A stretch of 64,000 bases of DNA from NCBI GenBank assembly GCA_902728285.1, contig CACVBU010000953.1:62001-126000 (forward strand), in the 5' to 3' direction. Positions 1 through 49,100 of this stretch are shown here, piece by piece. The notes below the pieces were generated by a model. That model did no database searches, was not told the DNA's origin, and saw only the letters and a list, made by a program, of their open reading frames with translations. Positions within the stretch are counted from its first letter, which is position 1; each line of letters starts with the position of its first letter. The position numbers were made by a program, and so were the translations under genes. The stretch comes from Clytia hemisphaerica. Lineage: Eukaryota > Cnidaria > Hydrozoa > Leptothecata > Clytiidae.

Positions 1-909
1 TCTTTCTTCTCCAGTCAGTCAAATTTAGACAGTAGCTGTACTTTTGTAAACTTTATCAAATTCCAACAACATTATAACACCATCAATCCCACCTAGAGGC
101 AAACAAGAAAAATATGTTTTTATTGCAAAAACTAATAAAAAGCAGCAATAAAAAGTATCAGAAAATTCAACATAAACAAAAACTTGAGCAAACGGCTTTA
201 AACCTTCAAAAGATGTAGAAAAAGAATCCCCTTGATGAAAATCATTTGTTTGATTTGCCGAGTTAAAAAAATAAATGACAGAAATTGAAGCTTGCAACAG
301 ATTTACACTGGAAATACTTTGGTACAGCACTGACTTATCACATCTGAATTATCGCTTGAGCCGCCATCTTGAAACACCACATTATGATCTGTAAAAACAA
401 CGCACGCTAAAAGTACCCAAAAAGTTAACCCGATCGGAAGAAAGTTTAGAAATCAAAGTGAGATCGGGAAATCGGATTTTTTTTTGTCGTCTTATCATGA
501 TGATGATGATGGAAGAACCGAATTTTACGGATTTGAATGCTCAGCTTAGGCTGACCAAATAGCTCTCAAAGTATTGTATTGTTTAAGAGATCACTCATAA
601 ATTGTATTTTTGAGGGGAGATGATTAATTTCTTGTATTTTCCATGAGGAAAACCATATCACCAATTTATGTTTTTTCAAAGAGAAGTGCCTCTCCTTTCT
701 GTTTTGAATAAAAATGTTCTCAACTTCAGTTGAGCTAGAATCTGAAAATGTCTGTGTGTCTGTCTGTGTGTATTTCCCAAAACTTTGGGGCAGCCTGGAG
801 ACTTCAAAAATTGTCGGATTTGCTTTTTAAAATCTTAACCATAATGAAAACGTTGCCCTTTTCTTGAGAAGAATAATAAAAATTTGATTAGAGGTCATTA
901 TTATTACAG
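1..909. other. Non-coding lead-in to the first visible MCM9 exon
   Basis: No exon is supported here. The first visible MCM9 exon begins after an acceptor (TTATTACAG) at 901-909 and starts in phase 0, so the missing N-terminal exons lie further left. A 101-codon minus-strand open frame (330 to 25) has no homology I recognise. On the minus strand near 385-370 there is a CAAGATGGCGGC motif, which resembles a YY1-type start-site element, but the ATG within it opens only a 9-codon frame. A dispersed repeat occupies 719 to about 860. Confidence 0.5.
719..860 (+). repeat. Dispersed repeat, partial copy (family also at 46684-47032)
   Basis: It begins CTCAACTTCAGTTGA, runs through a TGTGTCTG-rich stretch, then reads CCAAAACTTTGGGGCAGCC and GAGACTTCAAAAATTG. 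The same order of blocks is seen at 46684. This copy breaks off soon after the GGGGCAGCC block, so it is truncated relative to the other one. Confidence 0.65.
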
Positions 910-38771
<37,862 letters not shown>

Positions 38772-38923
38772 AAAAGGTATGAAGTTGCTACTTTTCATAT
38801 TTTTAAACATATTGTTTTTTAGAGAAATTCTTGTCATTATTCTGTAAGAATGAAATATTCTGTTCTGGAATACTCCAGTTTGTCCAAACAAATCGAATTT
38901 CCAAAAGTTCTCTTTTCAGTTTG

Positions 38924-38929
38924 TTTATT
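38924..38929 (-). promoter_or_regulatory. Polyadenylation signal of the CAP gene
   Basis: AATAAA on the minus strand, about 145 bases past the CAP stop codon and inside the 300-bp convergent spacer with MCM9. I see no clear AATAAA for MCM9 on the plus strand. Confidence 0.55.
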
Positions 38930-39072
38930 GGTACAAAATATTTGTCAATAATCAAAAATCTACCTTTCGATATAATCCAGTCAGGCAATTGATCTGAAAT
39001 TTTAATGTGTAGTTAACAAACCACCGTGTTTGAATGAATCTAATCTATCTTGTTTTGATATCCTCATGTCAA

Positions 39073-39666
39073 TCAAAAAGCTTTGGAAGTTTGTTGACAT
39101 CCATCACATTGCTCATCTTTAAACCAATGTAAATCAGGCATCGTGGGTTTCTTAATGTTCGTTAACCCACGCTCTATCTCCTCTTTCGTAAACACTCCAG
39201 CTACGTCCATTTGCGCAACGTAAAACGGTAGTCCTTTCACGTAACTGACACCGCACCCGATCTTTGAAGCGCCTGCCCATACTACTTGTTGAAAGCAACC
39301 AACTTTGTTATTACCAACCGCCTTATATTGTTCCCAGTCAAAGTTTCTCTCCTGGTCATGCCATGTTTTCACCACCGTTTTCCACGAGGGGAAGATATTT
39401 CCCCATGCCCAGCACTCCCCACCTTCGCCGGTCTTCCCCCATATTGAGGTATCGAGGACCCCATTATCGGCCCAATGTTGTGCTTGTACGGCCAACATGG
39501 GATCAAAGGTCAACATACTGACATTATGGTTCATTCGATATTTGTTGTGATAAATGAGGCATTCTTCCTGACATTCGAAATCACATTCGCATATAACGTT
39601 TCTTATTAACAACATCATTGATAACAATAAATAATACAAAACCTTGCTTTTGGTTATTCCTTCCAT
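39073..39666 (-). CDS. Secreted CAP/SCP-domain protein (197 residues)
   Basis: CAP-superfamily proteins (CRISP, antigen 5, PR-1) are mostly secreted, with roles in immunity, reproduction or lipid binding. Residues 1-26 form a signal peptide (hydrophobic LYYLLLSMMLLI core). A CAP domain follows with HNKYR carrying the first conserved His, WADNGVLDTS, an ECWAWGNI block where the family has its GEN motif, and CFQQVVWAGASKIGCGVSYV. The last block has Cys where the family usually has the second His (GHFTQ), so the canonical two-His site is incomplete. The single exon is uninterrupted and converges with MCM9, 301 bp away. The short C-terminal tail has a CDGC pair but no full ShK or CRISP hinge. The specific role is unknown. 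Confidence 0.92.
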   Translation of the reverse strand: MEGITKSKVLYYLLLSMMLLIRNVICECDFECQEECLIYHNKYRMNHNVSMLTFDPMLAVQAQHWADNGVLDTSIWGKTGEGGECWAWGNIFPSWKTVVKTWHDQERNFDWEQYKAVGNNKVGCFQQVVWAGASKIGCGVSYVKGLPFYVAQMDVAGVFTKEEIERGLTNIKKPTMPDLHWFKDEQCDGCQQTSKAF

Positions 39667-39917
39667 GTTTGAATGGTCAGTGCAACACCTTTGTGTTTGC
39701 TCGATGTTAAAGGTTTCGATGACCCACTGAAGTGTGTGATACGGTTCTGTGTAAATTGAGAGAAAATTATCGCAATAAAAGTTGACATTGAAAGAAGAAT
39801 AACCGTACTTTTAACTTGAACATAAGATTAAGTCTTAAAAAGCTAAATTTGAATATTCTTTTAAGCTACGTAAGATAGGACCGATAATCGCTAGCGCCTT
39901 CTGAGAACTTGATACTC
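39667..39917. other. Upstream region of the CAP gene
   Basis: AT-rich, with no obvious TATA box in the expected place on the minus strand and no coding signal. Confidence 0.4.
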
Positions 39918-39921
39918 TTAA

Positions 39922-40127
39922 CATGGCCCCCGGCATGCTAATCGAATTGAGGGGGCCAAAAAAATATGTCGCCCACCATGGTTGGGCGACGAAGAAAATT
40001 TTCAACTTTTCACCCTTATTTCACCCCTCTTAACGGTATATATATAAGATTTTTTAAAGTAAAAACATTACTTTGTAAAATATTGGGGGTCCATGGCCCC
40101 CTGGCCCCCCGGTGACGGGGGCCATGC
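39922..40127. mobile_element. TTAA-flanked MITE with GC-rich ends, 206 bp
   Basis: CATGGCCCCCG at the left meets CGGGGGCCATG at the right, and TTAA stands outside both ends (39918-39921 and 40128-40131), with one unpaired C on the right. Internal GGGGGCC words and a palindromic CGCCCACCATGGTTGGGCG add secondary structure. The TTAA target suggests piggyBac mobilisation. The ends differ from the MITE at 12700, so it is a separate family. Confidence 0.65.
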
Positions 40128-40137
40128 TTAATTACAC

Positions 40138-40174
40138 CAAAGAAATAGAAGTAGAGTCTACTTCTATTTCTTTG
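40138..40174. repeat. Perfect 37-bp palindrome between 7-bp direct repeats
   Basis: CAAAGAAATAGAAGTAGA, one G, then its exact complement. ATTACAC lies directly on both sides (40131-40137 and 40175-40181). The layout is that of two terminal repeats left abutting between a target duplication. Confidence 0.8.
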
Positions 40175-40181
40175 ATTACAC

Positions 40182-43142
40182 ATAACGCGCCCTCTATTCG
40201 ACTTTCAATAAGAGAGCCTCAACCGTAGCTATACATATCTACAATACTAAGCGGACTAGATAAAATATGAATTTCATGAACTTCCTACCTCTTGTTCTGA
40301 GTTGTTCCAGAACGTCAATTTTAAACCAGAACAAATGAATAAAAGTCTCCCACACAACGTGTTTCTTCTCTTGAAATCCGCTTTCGAATCTAGCAAATCT
40401 GTGCAGTCAAGAAAAATGAACTGATTTCAAATCTATTTTGATTGCAGCTGCAAAAATATGGTTTAACTTGCATCAACTTTTGTTCAGGTCTTTTGGAAAC
40501 ATTTTGCACGGCTCGCTGATTCACGAACAGTGTTTAGCCATCTAGTGCCCAGCCTCTTTGTTGGATCCTAAACAAATTTAATTTACAGAAAGAATGAGTA
40601 CGAAATTTTTTGTCTGCTCATGTTGTGGATAACGAATGAACCGTGCAGAAATTCATTTCTTTTTTATTTGTTTTAATTTTTTGCATAATAGAGCTTGTGC
40701 ATTCATGCGTGCAAATTTAAAAGCAATTCGAACTTGTGCATTTTTTGCATGTTCGAAAATCTAATATTTTTTGCAAACGTTAGCATTTTTTATGTGAACC
40801 TCCGGTTTTTTTCTACAGTTTTTTACGGCGGTGAATATTCACGATGTTGTATTTCCGCTCCGTTGCCGAAACCGTCATAAAAGAAAACAAATTTTTATTA
40901 TTTTCCTAAGTTTTTTATAAGTTCGTCGTTAATATTCTTATAGAGTACATTGTTATAAAAAAGCTTGTTTAAGCGCCAATTTATTCAATATTTCCCAGAG
41001 CTGTGGGGTTATACACGAGCATTTGAGAGGTTTACTTTCAAACTCTAAACAGAGGATGAACAAAAGTTCATGATAAAAAAAAGGTCATTTTCACTACAAT
41101 TTATAACAGTCTCCTCACAGGAACGAATCAGGGTTTAAACTACACCTTTTTTTATAAGAACAAACTTTAAAAGAACATTGGGCTTCGATGGCCACAATAT
41201 TTAATTAAGAACAAGCTATTTGAACATTTTGAGGCTTCGCGGACTTAGGATATCGTGTACTCTTAGGTTCCAAATAAACGGGGGGGGGGGTTCGAAAATT
41301 TAAATTACAAAAAGTGTTTAACATATGTTTTTACTTGAAGGGTTATTTAAGATGATTATGTAATTCGAATTATAGAAAGTGGAGAATAATAGAAGTTCGA
41401 ATTAGCGAGAGTCGACTGTAAGAACATTTTTGGAACAATTTTAGACTTAAAACTCAAAGTTAAGAACAAGGCTTCAAAAGTTTCAAAATTTTCTTATTAA
41501 AAACGTATATCTGAGGTCTACAGGCGAGTGGTAAATCACTTATGTTAAACATGATAATTTTTCATGTTTTTATATTCACATCAAGAGAAAAGTATTAAAA
41601 TTTTCAATATTAAAAATCACAGGACTTGTAAAAAGGTCTCAAAATCATGAAACATTAATGAGAAAACCATTCTTAATTTTTTTCATAGTAAAGTTTTGTT
41701 ATTTTGAACTAAAATGGAAGCGAGGCTGACGGAAGATAAATGAGGTGTCGTGGTGACCTTCTTTTCTATTTTTATACAACATTGGTGCAGATTTATTGTA
41801 TCGTATTCAACCAGAATAGCTGATTTTGTTTTGTAGTAAAATTTAACCGTATAGTCATGCCTTGACCGTCATCAAAACCACTCCTTATTTTCAATACTTG
41901 GTGCTCCGATGAATATCTGGAGATGTTTTTTATCCCTTTTTCAAGTCTTCAAGGCCTTATTCAAGGTCTTTCTCGTTTGTTTTCTGAGGCTTTTAGCTGT
42001 CTGATTCCAGTGCTTTGCATACGTTCGATTATTTTGATTTTCTGGTAGTGACAACCTTTCAAGTTTCTCTTATTTAGGATAAATTTGAAACCGTGCAAAT
42101 ACAAACAGAAAGCGATTAAGAATTTTGCCAATGGGTCACTGGTCAATGGCTCCGACTTAAGGACCTATTTTTGTATAGTAAATGATGAGATGGGGTTGAA
42201 AGAGGGTTTTAATTTCATTATATCTTTACTCTTTCCTGGGTGGTGTTTCATGAATTGAATATTTCTAACATTTAACAGAGACGTGGTGAGAAGTTTCTCC
42301 TCCCACCTCTGAAGATCAAACTCTTTTGCTGTGAAGCCAGAATCGATCACTAAAGAAAGTGAGAACTTCTTCTTACGTTGAAAGTCTACTTAAATATTTT
42401 TGTATGTGGAAAAAGAAGAAGATGAAGAAGAAGCTGTCACGAAACGAAAATTGAAGTAAAAAGAATTATGGAAGTATAATAATCTGAATGATGGTAAGAT
42501 CATTTTTTATAATTTCAGCCTCATTCTCCAATTGTCGTTAACTCTAGATTTAAACATTTTTTATTGAGTCTGACTGACTGTATCCACCAAGTTAATTTTG
42601 GTAAGGGACACCCTTTTATCTTTATTTTTGAATTTTCAACTTCTTCTTTCAAAGTAAATCTTTCTGTGATGTTAATTGGGCAGCCCTTTTATTCACAACC
42701 TTTTTACATAAAATATTATCATTATATAGCATACTTTATGTAATAGTTACTCTTGGATATGGTTCTCGTTTGCTTTTTCTATTTCTTTCTCTTGATTTTT
42801 AGCACCTTTTGTGATCAGCCCCTATATTTTCTTCATTTGAAAAAAACCGAAAATGAAAAAAAGAAGGGGAGAAATCAGACAACTTTGTAGGAAAGATTTG
42901 CAACATTGGTCTTTTCATGGTGATTTTTCCTGGTTTTTAAATAGGGAAATAAAACATGGAGGAATTTTAATAAGGTTTCTTTTCACGTCAAAATTGAATT
43001 TTCTACGTCGGTTTAGCAGGTTCAAAGGAGCACCAGATAGTTTTTTAACTGACGTCAAATATTTTATATTTAGGATAGAAATGTCAATTTTGAAGATTTG
43101 ATGTTTTGTTTTTATTTGTGTTTGGGCTGAGTTCGTGTGAAG
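40182..43142. other. Intergenic, repeat-rich, 5' flank of the LRR gene
   Basis: No gene is supported. It includes a TATAAGAAC-type fragment near 41140-41230, a G-run at 41279, a TAATTCGAA fragment at 41359-41421 ending AGAGTCGACTG, and an AGAAGAAG stretch near 42410. The 82-codon frame at 42853-43101 has no domain. The LRR gene promoter should lie just upstream of 43143, but I see no clear TATA box. Confidence 0.5.
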
Positions 43143-43151
43143 ATGTCGACG
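43143..43151 (+). CDS. LRR gene exon 1: start codon (3 codons)
   Basis: ATG TCG ACG followed by a GTAATT donor, in phase with exon 2. It is short but the only ATG that joins in frame; an unseen upstream start is possible. Confidence 0.6.
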
Positions 43152-46100
43152 GTAATTTTATATGTCATTTAACAGTTTTTTAATTTAAATACATAGTTAA
43201 TTCTAACTCTAATACAATAAGTCATTAATCGGTTTGTAAGGGCTCTACTGAGAAATTGCCCGATGTGCATTGACCGAGATTCGCCCTATTCTTTTGTTTA
43301 TTCTGCTTTGCGCTTCCTTCCTAAGCTCATGAACATTCCTATGAATAATTTCAAGTTTCACAATTTTTCTCTTCAATATTCAGGTCAGTATAATCCTTGA
43401 AGCGGATGACGAATTCAACGAAGAAGAAAGCAATGTGACCTTGGGTTCATCACAAAATAATCTGTCCGTACAAAATGCATTGAAAGTTGTCACCAGTGAT
43501 GAGGAGTTTGATACGGACATCGAAATCGAAGGTGAGTGAGCTAAACCTCTTATAAAAGGATTTCTAGGTACATGAATCAAATGATGGAAATAGCTCAAAA
43601 CAAATACTCGAATACTGCCACTATCCGTGCCTAGTGTAAAAACTGCCACTTAGTACACATCCATCGTCCCAATGCCACACACCTTGATAATTATTTCCAT
43701 CCGACATACAAAGTGTGGAAGAGTAAACGCGAACCTGGCGCAAAGCTTTTTATCCAAAAGAGCAAATTCATCCGCGTTTATTCCAGTCTTTTATTCAGTA
43801 ACCGCACCCCTATCCTTGGGAAAAGTTTTATTATTTCAGTGTGAAAAGTCCGTCCATTAAAACGCGACAAAAAATATCGAATGATACACGCTTGTTTTGT
43901 AATAACAATTTTATAAGAAATAAAGAACAAAGTGGAAAATTGGCCAAAACCAAGAACAAAAGAACAATCCTAAGCCTCAGATTTCAGAAATTACTTCGAA
44001 AGTGTAATAAAAAAATTGATTGTAACAGATTTTAAACCCATTTTCAGTTTTTAAGTAAAGAAACTAGACGTATTAAGAACATCGTAAGAACATCTAAGCC
44101 TGGAAATTAAGAGCAACCTAGCCTGAGTTAAAATTATTTATTCTTATAATAAAAAGTGTGTACCTTCAAATGATATCCTTTAACTCTTTTTTCAGACACG
44201 AAAGAAGAATATGATGCAACAGGAAAGAAAACATATTTCGAACTTTGTAAACGTCTCGATTCCACCCCTGTATCTTATTTCCTTAAACACATGAGTGATC
44301 CCGAAATTAATCTTGCTTACCACGGTATTGGCACCAAAGGGGCCAAAGCTGTCGCTGGAGCCCTTGTTGTGAGTTTTACTTTTACATGTTCGCCGATATT
44401 ATTACAGTGATACCCTTTTTAATGGGATTCTAAGTAAGAATTATAAGTAGAATGAAATGTTTTAATAAACATCAGTGGTCAAAGTTGGACGGAGTTCTAT
44501 ATCAGGGAAGTATAATAAGAGACTTTTCCGCTAATATTACAGAATTTGCGCTGATTAGTTATTCATAATCTTTTTACCGTGTGAAGCGAGGATGTCCACT
44601 GAGTGAGCCGAACTGAAATTTCTTCCATAGGTTAATACGGTGACACTGACTGTAAACTTAACAGAAAATTCGATTGGATTTGAAGGTACAAGAGCTATCT
44701 CGGATATGTTGAGAGAGAATTGTTACATCACTGACCTTGTAAGTGTTCTCAATTCAAACTGTCTAAATGTAGTCAACTCGCTACTATAGTTATTGTATCT
44801 CACAACATTTAAAACTAATCTATACTCCCTTATATTAAGCTGCTTACTGATCTTGCAGAAGCAGTGCAAAATATTTACTTGATCCATCAAAAATGTAGTC
44901 CAGTCTTAATTTATATAACATTTTCAACGTCTAAATTGATGGTCTACATTATATAGCTTTAGAAAGAAGACATTCCATTAGCTTTAAGCACGTACCAAAC
45001 TAAAAAACATAAATTCCGTCTTTTCGGACAAAAAAATCCATATTAAAATCATTTTTGTTTGTTCTTCATTATAGAACCTTTCATCGAATTACCTTGGTCC
45101 AGAAGGCTGCAACAATGTGTGTGATATGCTCCAACAAAATCTCAACCTCAGGAAATTGGATTTATCTAAAAATCGTTTCGGAGATTCTGTTGGAAATATT
45201 CTCGCTGAAGCATTCAAGGTACCTCTCTAATTCGAATATTTCTGTAATTGAACTGAAACATTGGTCTCCTCAGCTGAAAAGTGGTAAAAATTACTCTCCG
45301 TAATTCGAATCTTTCTTTAACTCGAGAAAAGTCTTTGGTTCCCAGAAGATCGAACTAGACACAGTCGGTTGATCAAGCTTGGTCCATGTATATAAAGATC
45401 AGTGATTCTGAACACCATTGATGGGCTATCTACGTCGATTTTTCTTATTATGGAAGAAAACGTTTGAGTTTTAAATGGTAATTCTCTTTCTTATTTAGAA
45501 TAATTTCAAACTGTCTCATTTGGATTTGAGTTCAAATGACCTCGGAGAGAAAGCCGGTATTGCTCTTGGACCTGGAGTTAGTAAGTTCTATATCCTTTTG
45601 CAACACGAATGAATGAATCTACCTTTAAAGGAAGAAATTTTGGCGGAAAGAAAATAATGTTTTTTCGGTCATCTGCCAAATTAAATTTTCTCAGAATAAA
45701 CTTTCGACCATCCACCAAATTAGATTCTCGCCAAGATTTCTGCCTCGAGTATTTGATATTCGTATACTTTAAGAGAGATTTAAAAGTCTACCTTTTGCTT
45801 TCTCAGTCCCTCGCTTGGTGTTTTAAAACACAACTGTGGGAAAAATCACAAGTAAAGCACTCCACAACATACGTATCAGTTGAAACAACTATTATTGACT
45901 ATGTTTATCTATCGACCCTTGAAGCGTGGTTTTCCAAGTCAGATTGACGTCAAAGTCAATCTTAATCAACGTCACATCACATGTTTTTGACGTCATTGAG
46001 TTCATTCCTTCATGGTAAGCTCGACCCACGCCCTTTTGTGGGGTGGAGGGTTCACAGGTGTCTTATGTGCGAACACTTTCATTTTGAAACATTCTCATTA

Positions 46101-49100
46101 CAGATGCGAACGATGCTATGGAATATTTGAATTTGAGTTGGAATCAATTGAACAGAAAAGCCACAGTTGAAATTGCACATGGTTTAAGAGTAAGAATATA
46201 ATGACTTTCATTTTAGTATGATGTTAGAATCTTGCCCTATAAAAAGCTACGATTAATCGATCTTGCCCAGAGGGGAGGGAAGGGTCAAACACGAATTATC
46301 TCGTGAATATTTTTCTCTAGAAAGAATAGCGGATTTTTCTTATTCACAGTTTTTCTAATTATGACATTTTTCCGATTTCAGGCTAATTGTACGTTAAAAG
46401 TCTTGGATCTATCGTGGAACGGTTTTTCAGACTTCGGTGCCGTTGCTTTAGCAGATGCTTTAAAAGCAAACAACACATTAACCGAACTCAATATCTGGTA
46501 AGGTGATTACTAGTGATTACTAATCTAAAGCTCGTCTACATTAATGAACTTTGTTTTCAAATGAACCCAGCAGAGATTTTCATCACTTTGCTAAACAAGA
46601 AATATGGCGAATTTGTTGTGACTACGAGATTGTACATACTAGCATGTCTAAAGTCATATGATTTGTCGTGGAAATCAATTATTCTCAACTTCAGTTGAAC
46701 TACAATCTGAGAATGTATGTGTCTGTGTGTCTGTGTGTATGTCCCAAAACTTTGGGGCAGCCTGGAGACTTCAAAAATTGATCGATTTGGCTGAAATTTT
46801 GCACACTTGTTCCTTGGGTGAATATCTGGGGGTGCTTTTTGCATTTTTCAAAAATTTTGATTTTTGTGGCCTGGGGACGAGTTTTTTGCCAAAACGAGGC
46901 TAAAGCTTTGGAGCAGCCTACAGGCCTCCAAAATGGTCGGATTTGATTGAAATTTGGCACACTTGTTCATGGGGTGAATATCAGGGGGTCTACAATTGGG
47001 CCTATGAATAATTTAAAGCCACTGAAGTTGAGCCCAGTGCGTTGCGCACGTTCGACTATTTGACATTCAAAATCATTTAAAACTCCATTGACATTTGTTT
47101 TTCATTATTATTCTTCCTTAGCAACAACCGTATCCATGACGACGGAGCAGTTGCGCTCGCCAAAGCTCTTGACTTCAATAATACTCTTGAGATATTGAAG
47201 GTACTTTCTAATAAAAGCTTTGTTAGAAATAGTTGGAGTCGTCGGATTCAGTACACTACATCGCCACCAATATAAAACATTTGAATCAGATAGCAACCAT
47301 AATATATATTAGAAACACAAAATGGAAAGTCCGGGGGAGCCCGCGAAAAAAACTCTATTTCAAAAAGATCATTGTAAAAAGTACGAGCGGTTTATAGAGG
47401 CCCATGTGTCTTCACGGTGGCCTGCAAACCTGTAAAGCTTTATTATTATTATATTTGAATCCATTATATCCAACAGGCTTAGAAAATATCCTTTCTTTCA
47501 ATATCAGAACCACTTCTATTCACATTAATACGTTTGTTACTTTACATTTTTTGTTGCAGCTGAACGGCAATCCACTGACGGAAAAAGGAGCTTTGTTGCT
47601 CCTGAACAGTATCAACAATAAGAGTGACAGTGCGATCCACGAACTCCATATCATGGTATGAAAAGTTGTTATCTTGGAGGAAGTGTAGATAAAGTTTCAA
47701 AGGTTTTTGATGAGTGGCACAAATATGGTCGATGATCATACTTTTCAAATCGTTATAAACTAGATTTTTTCTGGTTGCATTTGAGGTTGAAAAAGCGTCT
47801 GAAATTACAATAGTGAATGGATCTTTATTTGTGAATTATAGAACTGAATTGTATTACTTTTAGTCGAGCTTTTCTTTTGAGGAACCCTCACCTATGGACA
47901 TTATTTTGTTAAAGACCTGCCAGAATTCACTTTATATTTTTGTCAACACAATATTCGTACGATTACAGGGTGTTTTCATTCAAGATGAGTTCTTGAAATT
48001 ATACAAACAGCTTCGAGAAAACAAAGAAGTGATTGTATTGGCTGATTTCCGTGATTTGACGCCGCTTGAAAAAGTTCAGAGATTCATCAAAGAAAACAAG
48101 GATACATGGCTAGAAGGTTTCCATTCTATCGATGAGGGGCTAGTCTATCGTGTACCCATCCCAGATTTCTTTGATATCTTACAGGTAAGGAACCTCTTGT
48201 TGCTACAATCAGTACCATAGCATGTTGGCAATTTTGGCTATTTTACCATTTTTCGAAAATTGAAGTTCGAGCGAGAATGTCAATTTCGGGCCTTCAACTT
48301 GATTTCATCGAATGTTTCGATCTGGGAGGGATTTATTGGTTTCTAGGCTATATTTCAAGCCCTACCTGACCACTTTTGAACTTTTGGATCCTCAGATCCT
48401 AAGGTCCTCAGATTATAAGGTCCAAACATGCTTTTCGATTGAAATTGGTCCCCCAGCAGAGCAGAATTTAGCATTTTTCGAAATTTGGAGTTCGGGCGAG
48501 AAAGTCGCTTTTGGGCTAAATTGATAAATTCATTCGAGTATTTCAATTCGAGAGGAGTTTCTAGACTTCCAGGCTATATTCAGAGCCCTATTGGACCATT
48601 CTTGAACTTTTTGCTCCTCAGAAGTCCTAAGTCTAGCGTAAAAACTCAGAGTTAAAACTCTACCCCTCCGACCTGATTTAGAGCGCTTCCAAATTGTTTG
48701 TGGCTATAAGATTTTGTGGGGAATTTCTCTTTTGTGTTAAGTATTTTGGAATTGATTGTAGAATTTACAGGCCATTTCACAGTCGCAAAGCGGACCACTG
48801 TGCACTATTGAAGACTTACTATTGCTCCAAAGTTTGGAAATTTTTTGAAGATTTTTGCGTCTAGCCAACCAGAAGTCGTTACTAGAGCGCAACCAGTCTT
48901 GATTACCCATGATTCATTTCGACTTTGAAATGGCCTATTCAAAATAGAAACCAATGTTTTGGTGTTTTTTATTTCTTTAATGAACAATTATGATCTAGTT
49001 TGTACCTAATCTTTTCTTCGATTAGATTTTTTTAGTTAATGATCATGTCTCGACTGATGCCCTAGGCTTTGGCCTCATTTACAAATATTTTTATGAATGA

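Noticed and set aside
25-330. 101-codon minus-strand open frame
   Set aside because: Hydrophobic but with no recognisable domain; it begins with a non-ATG codon, and the ATGGCGGC-type start just upstream is in another frame and stops after nine codons.
42853-43101. 82-codon plus-strand open frame before the LRR gene
   Set aside because: No family resemblance and no supporting splice or promoter signals; likely chance or 5' untranslated sequence.
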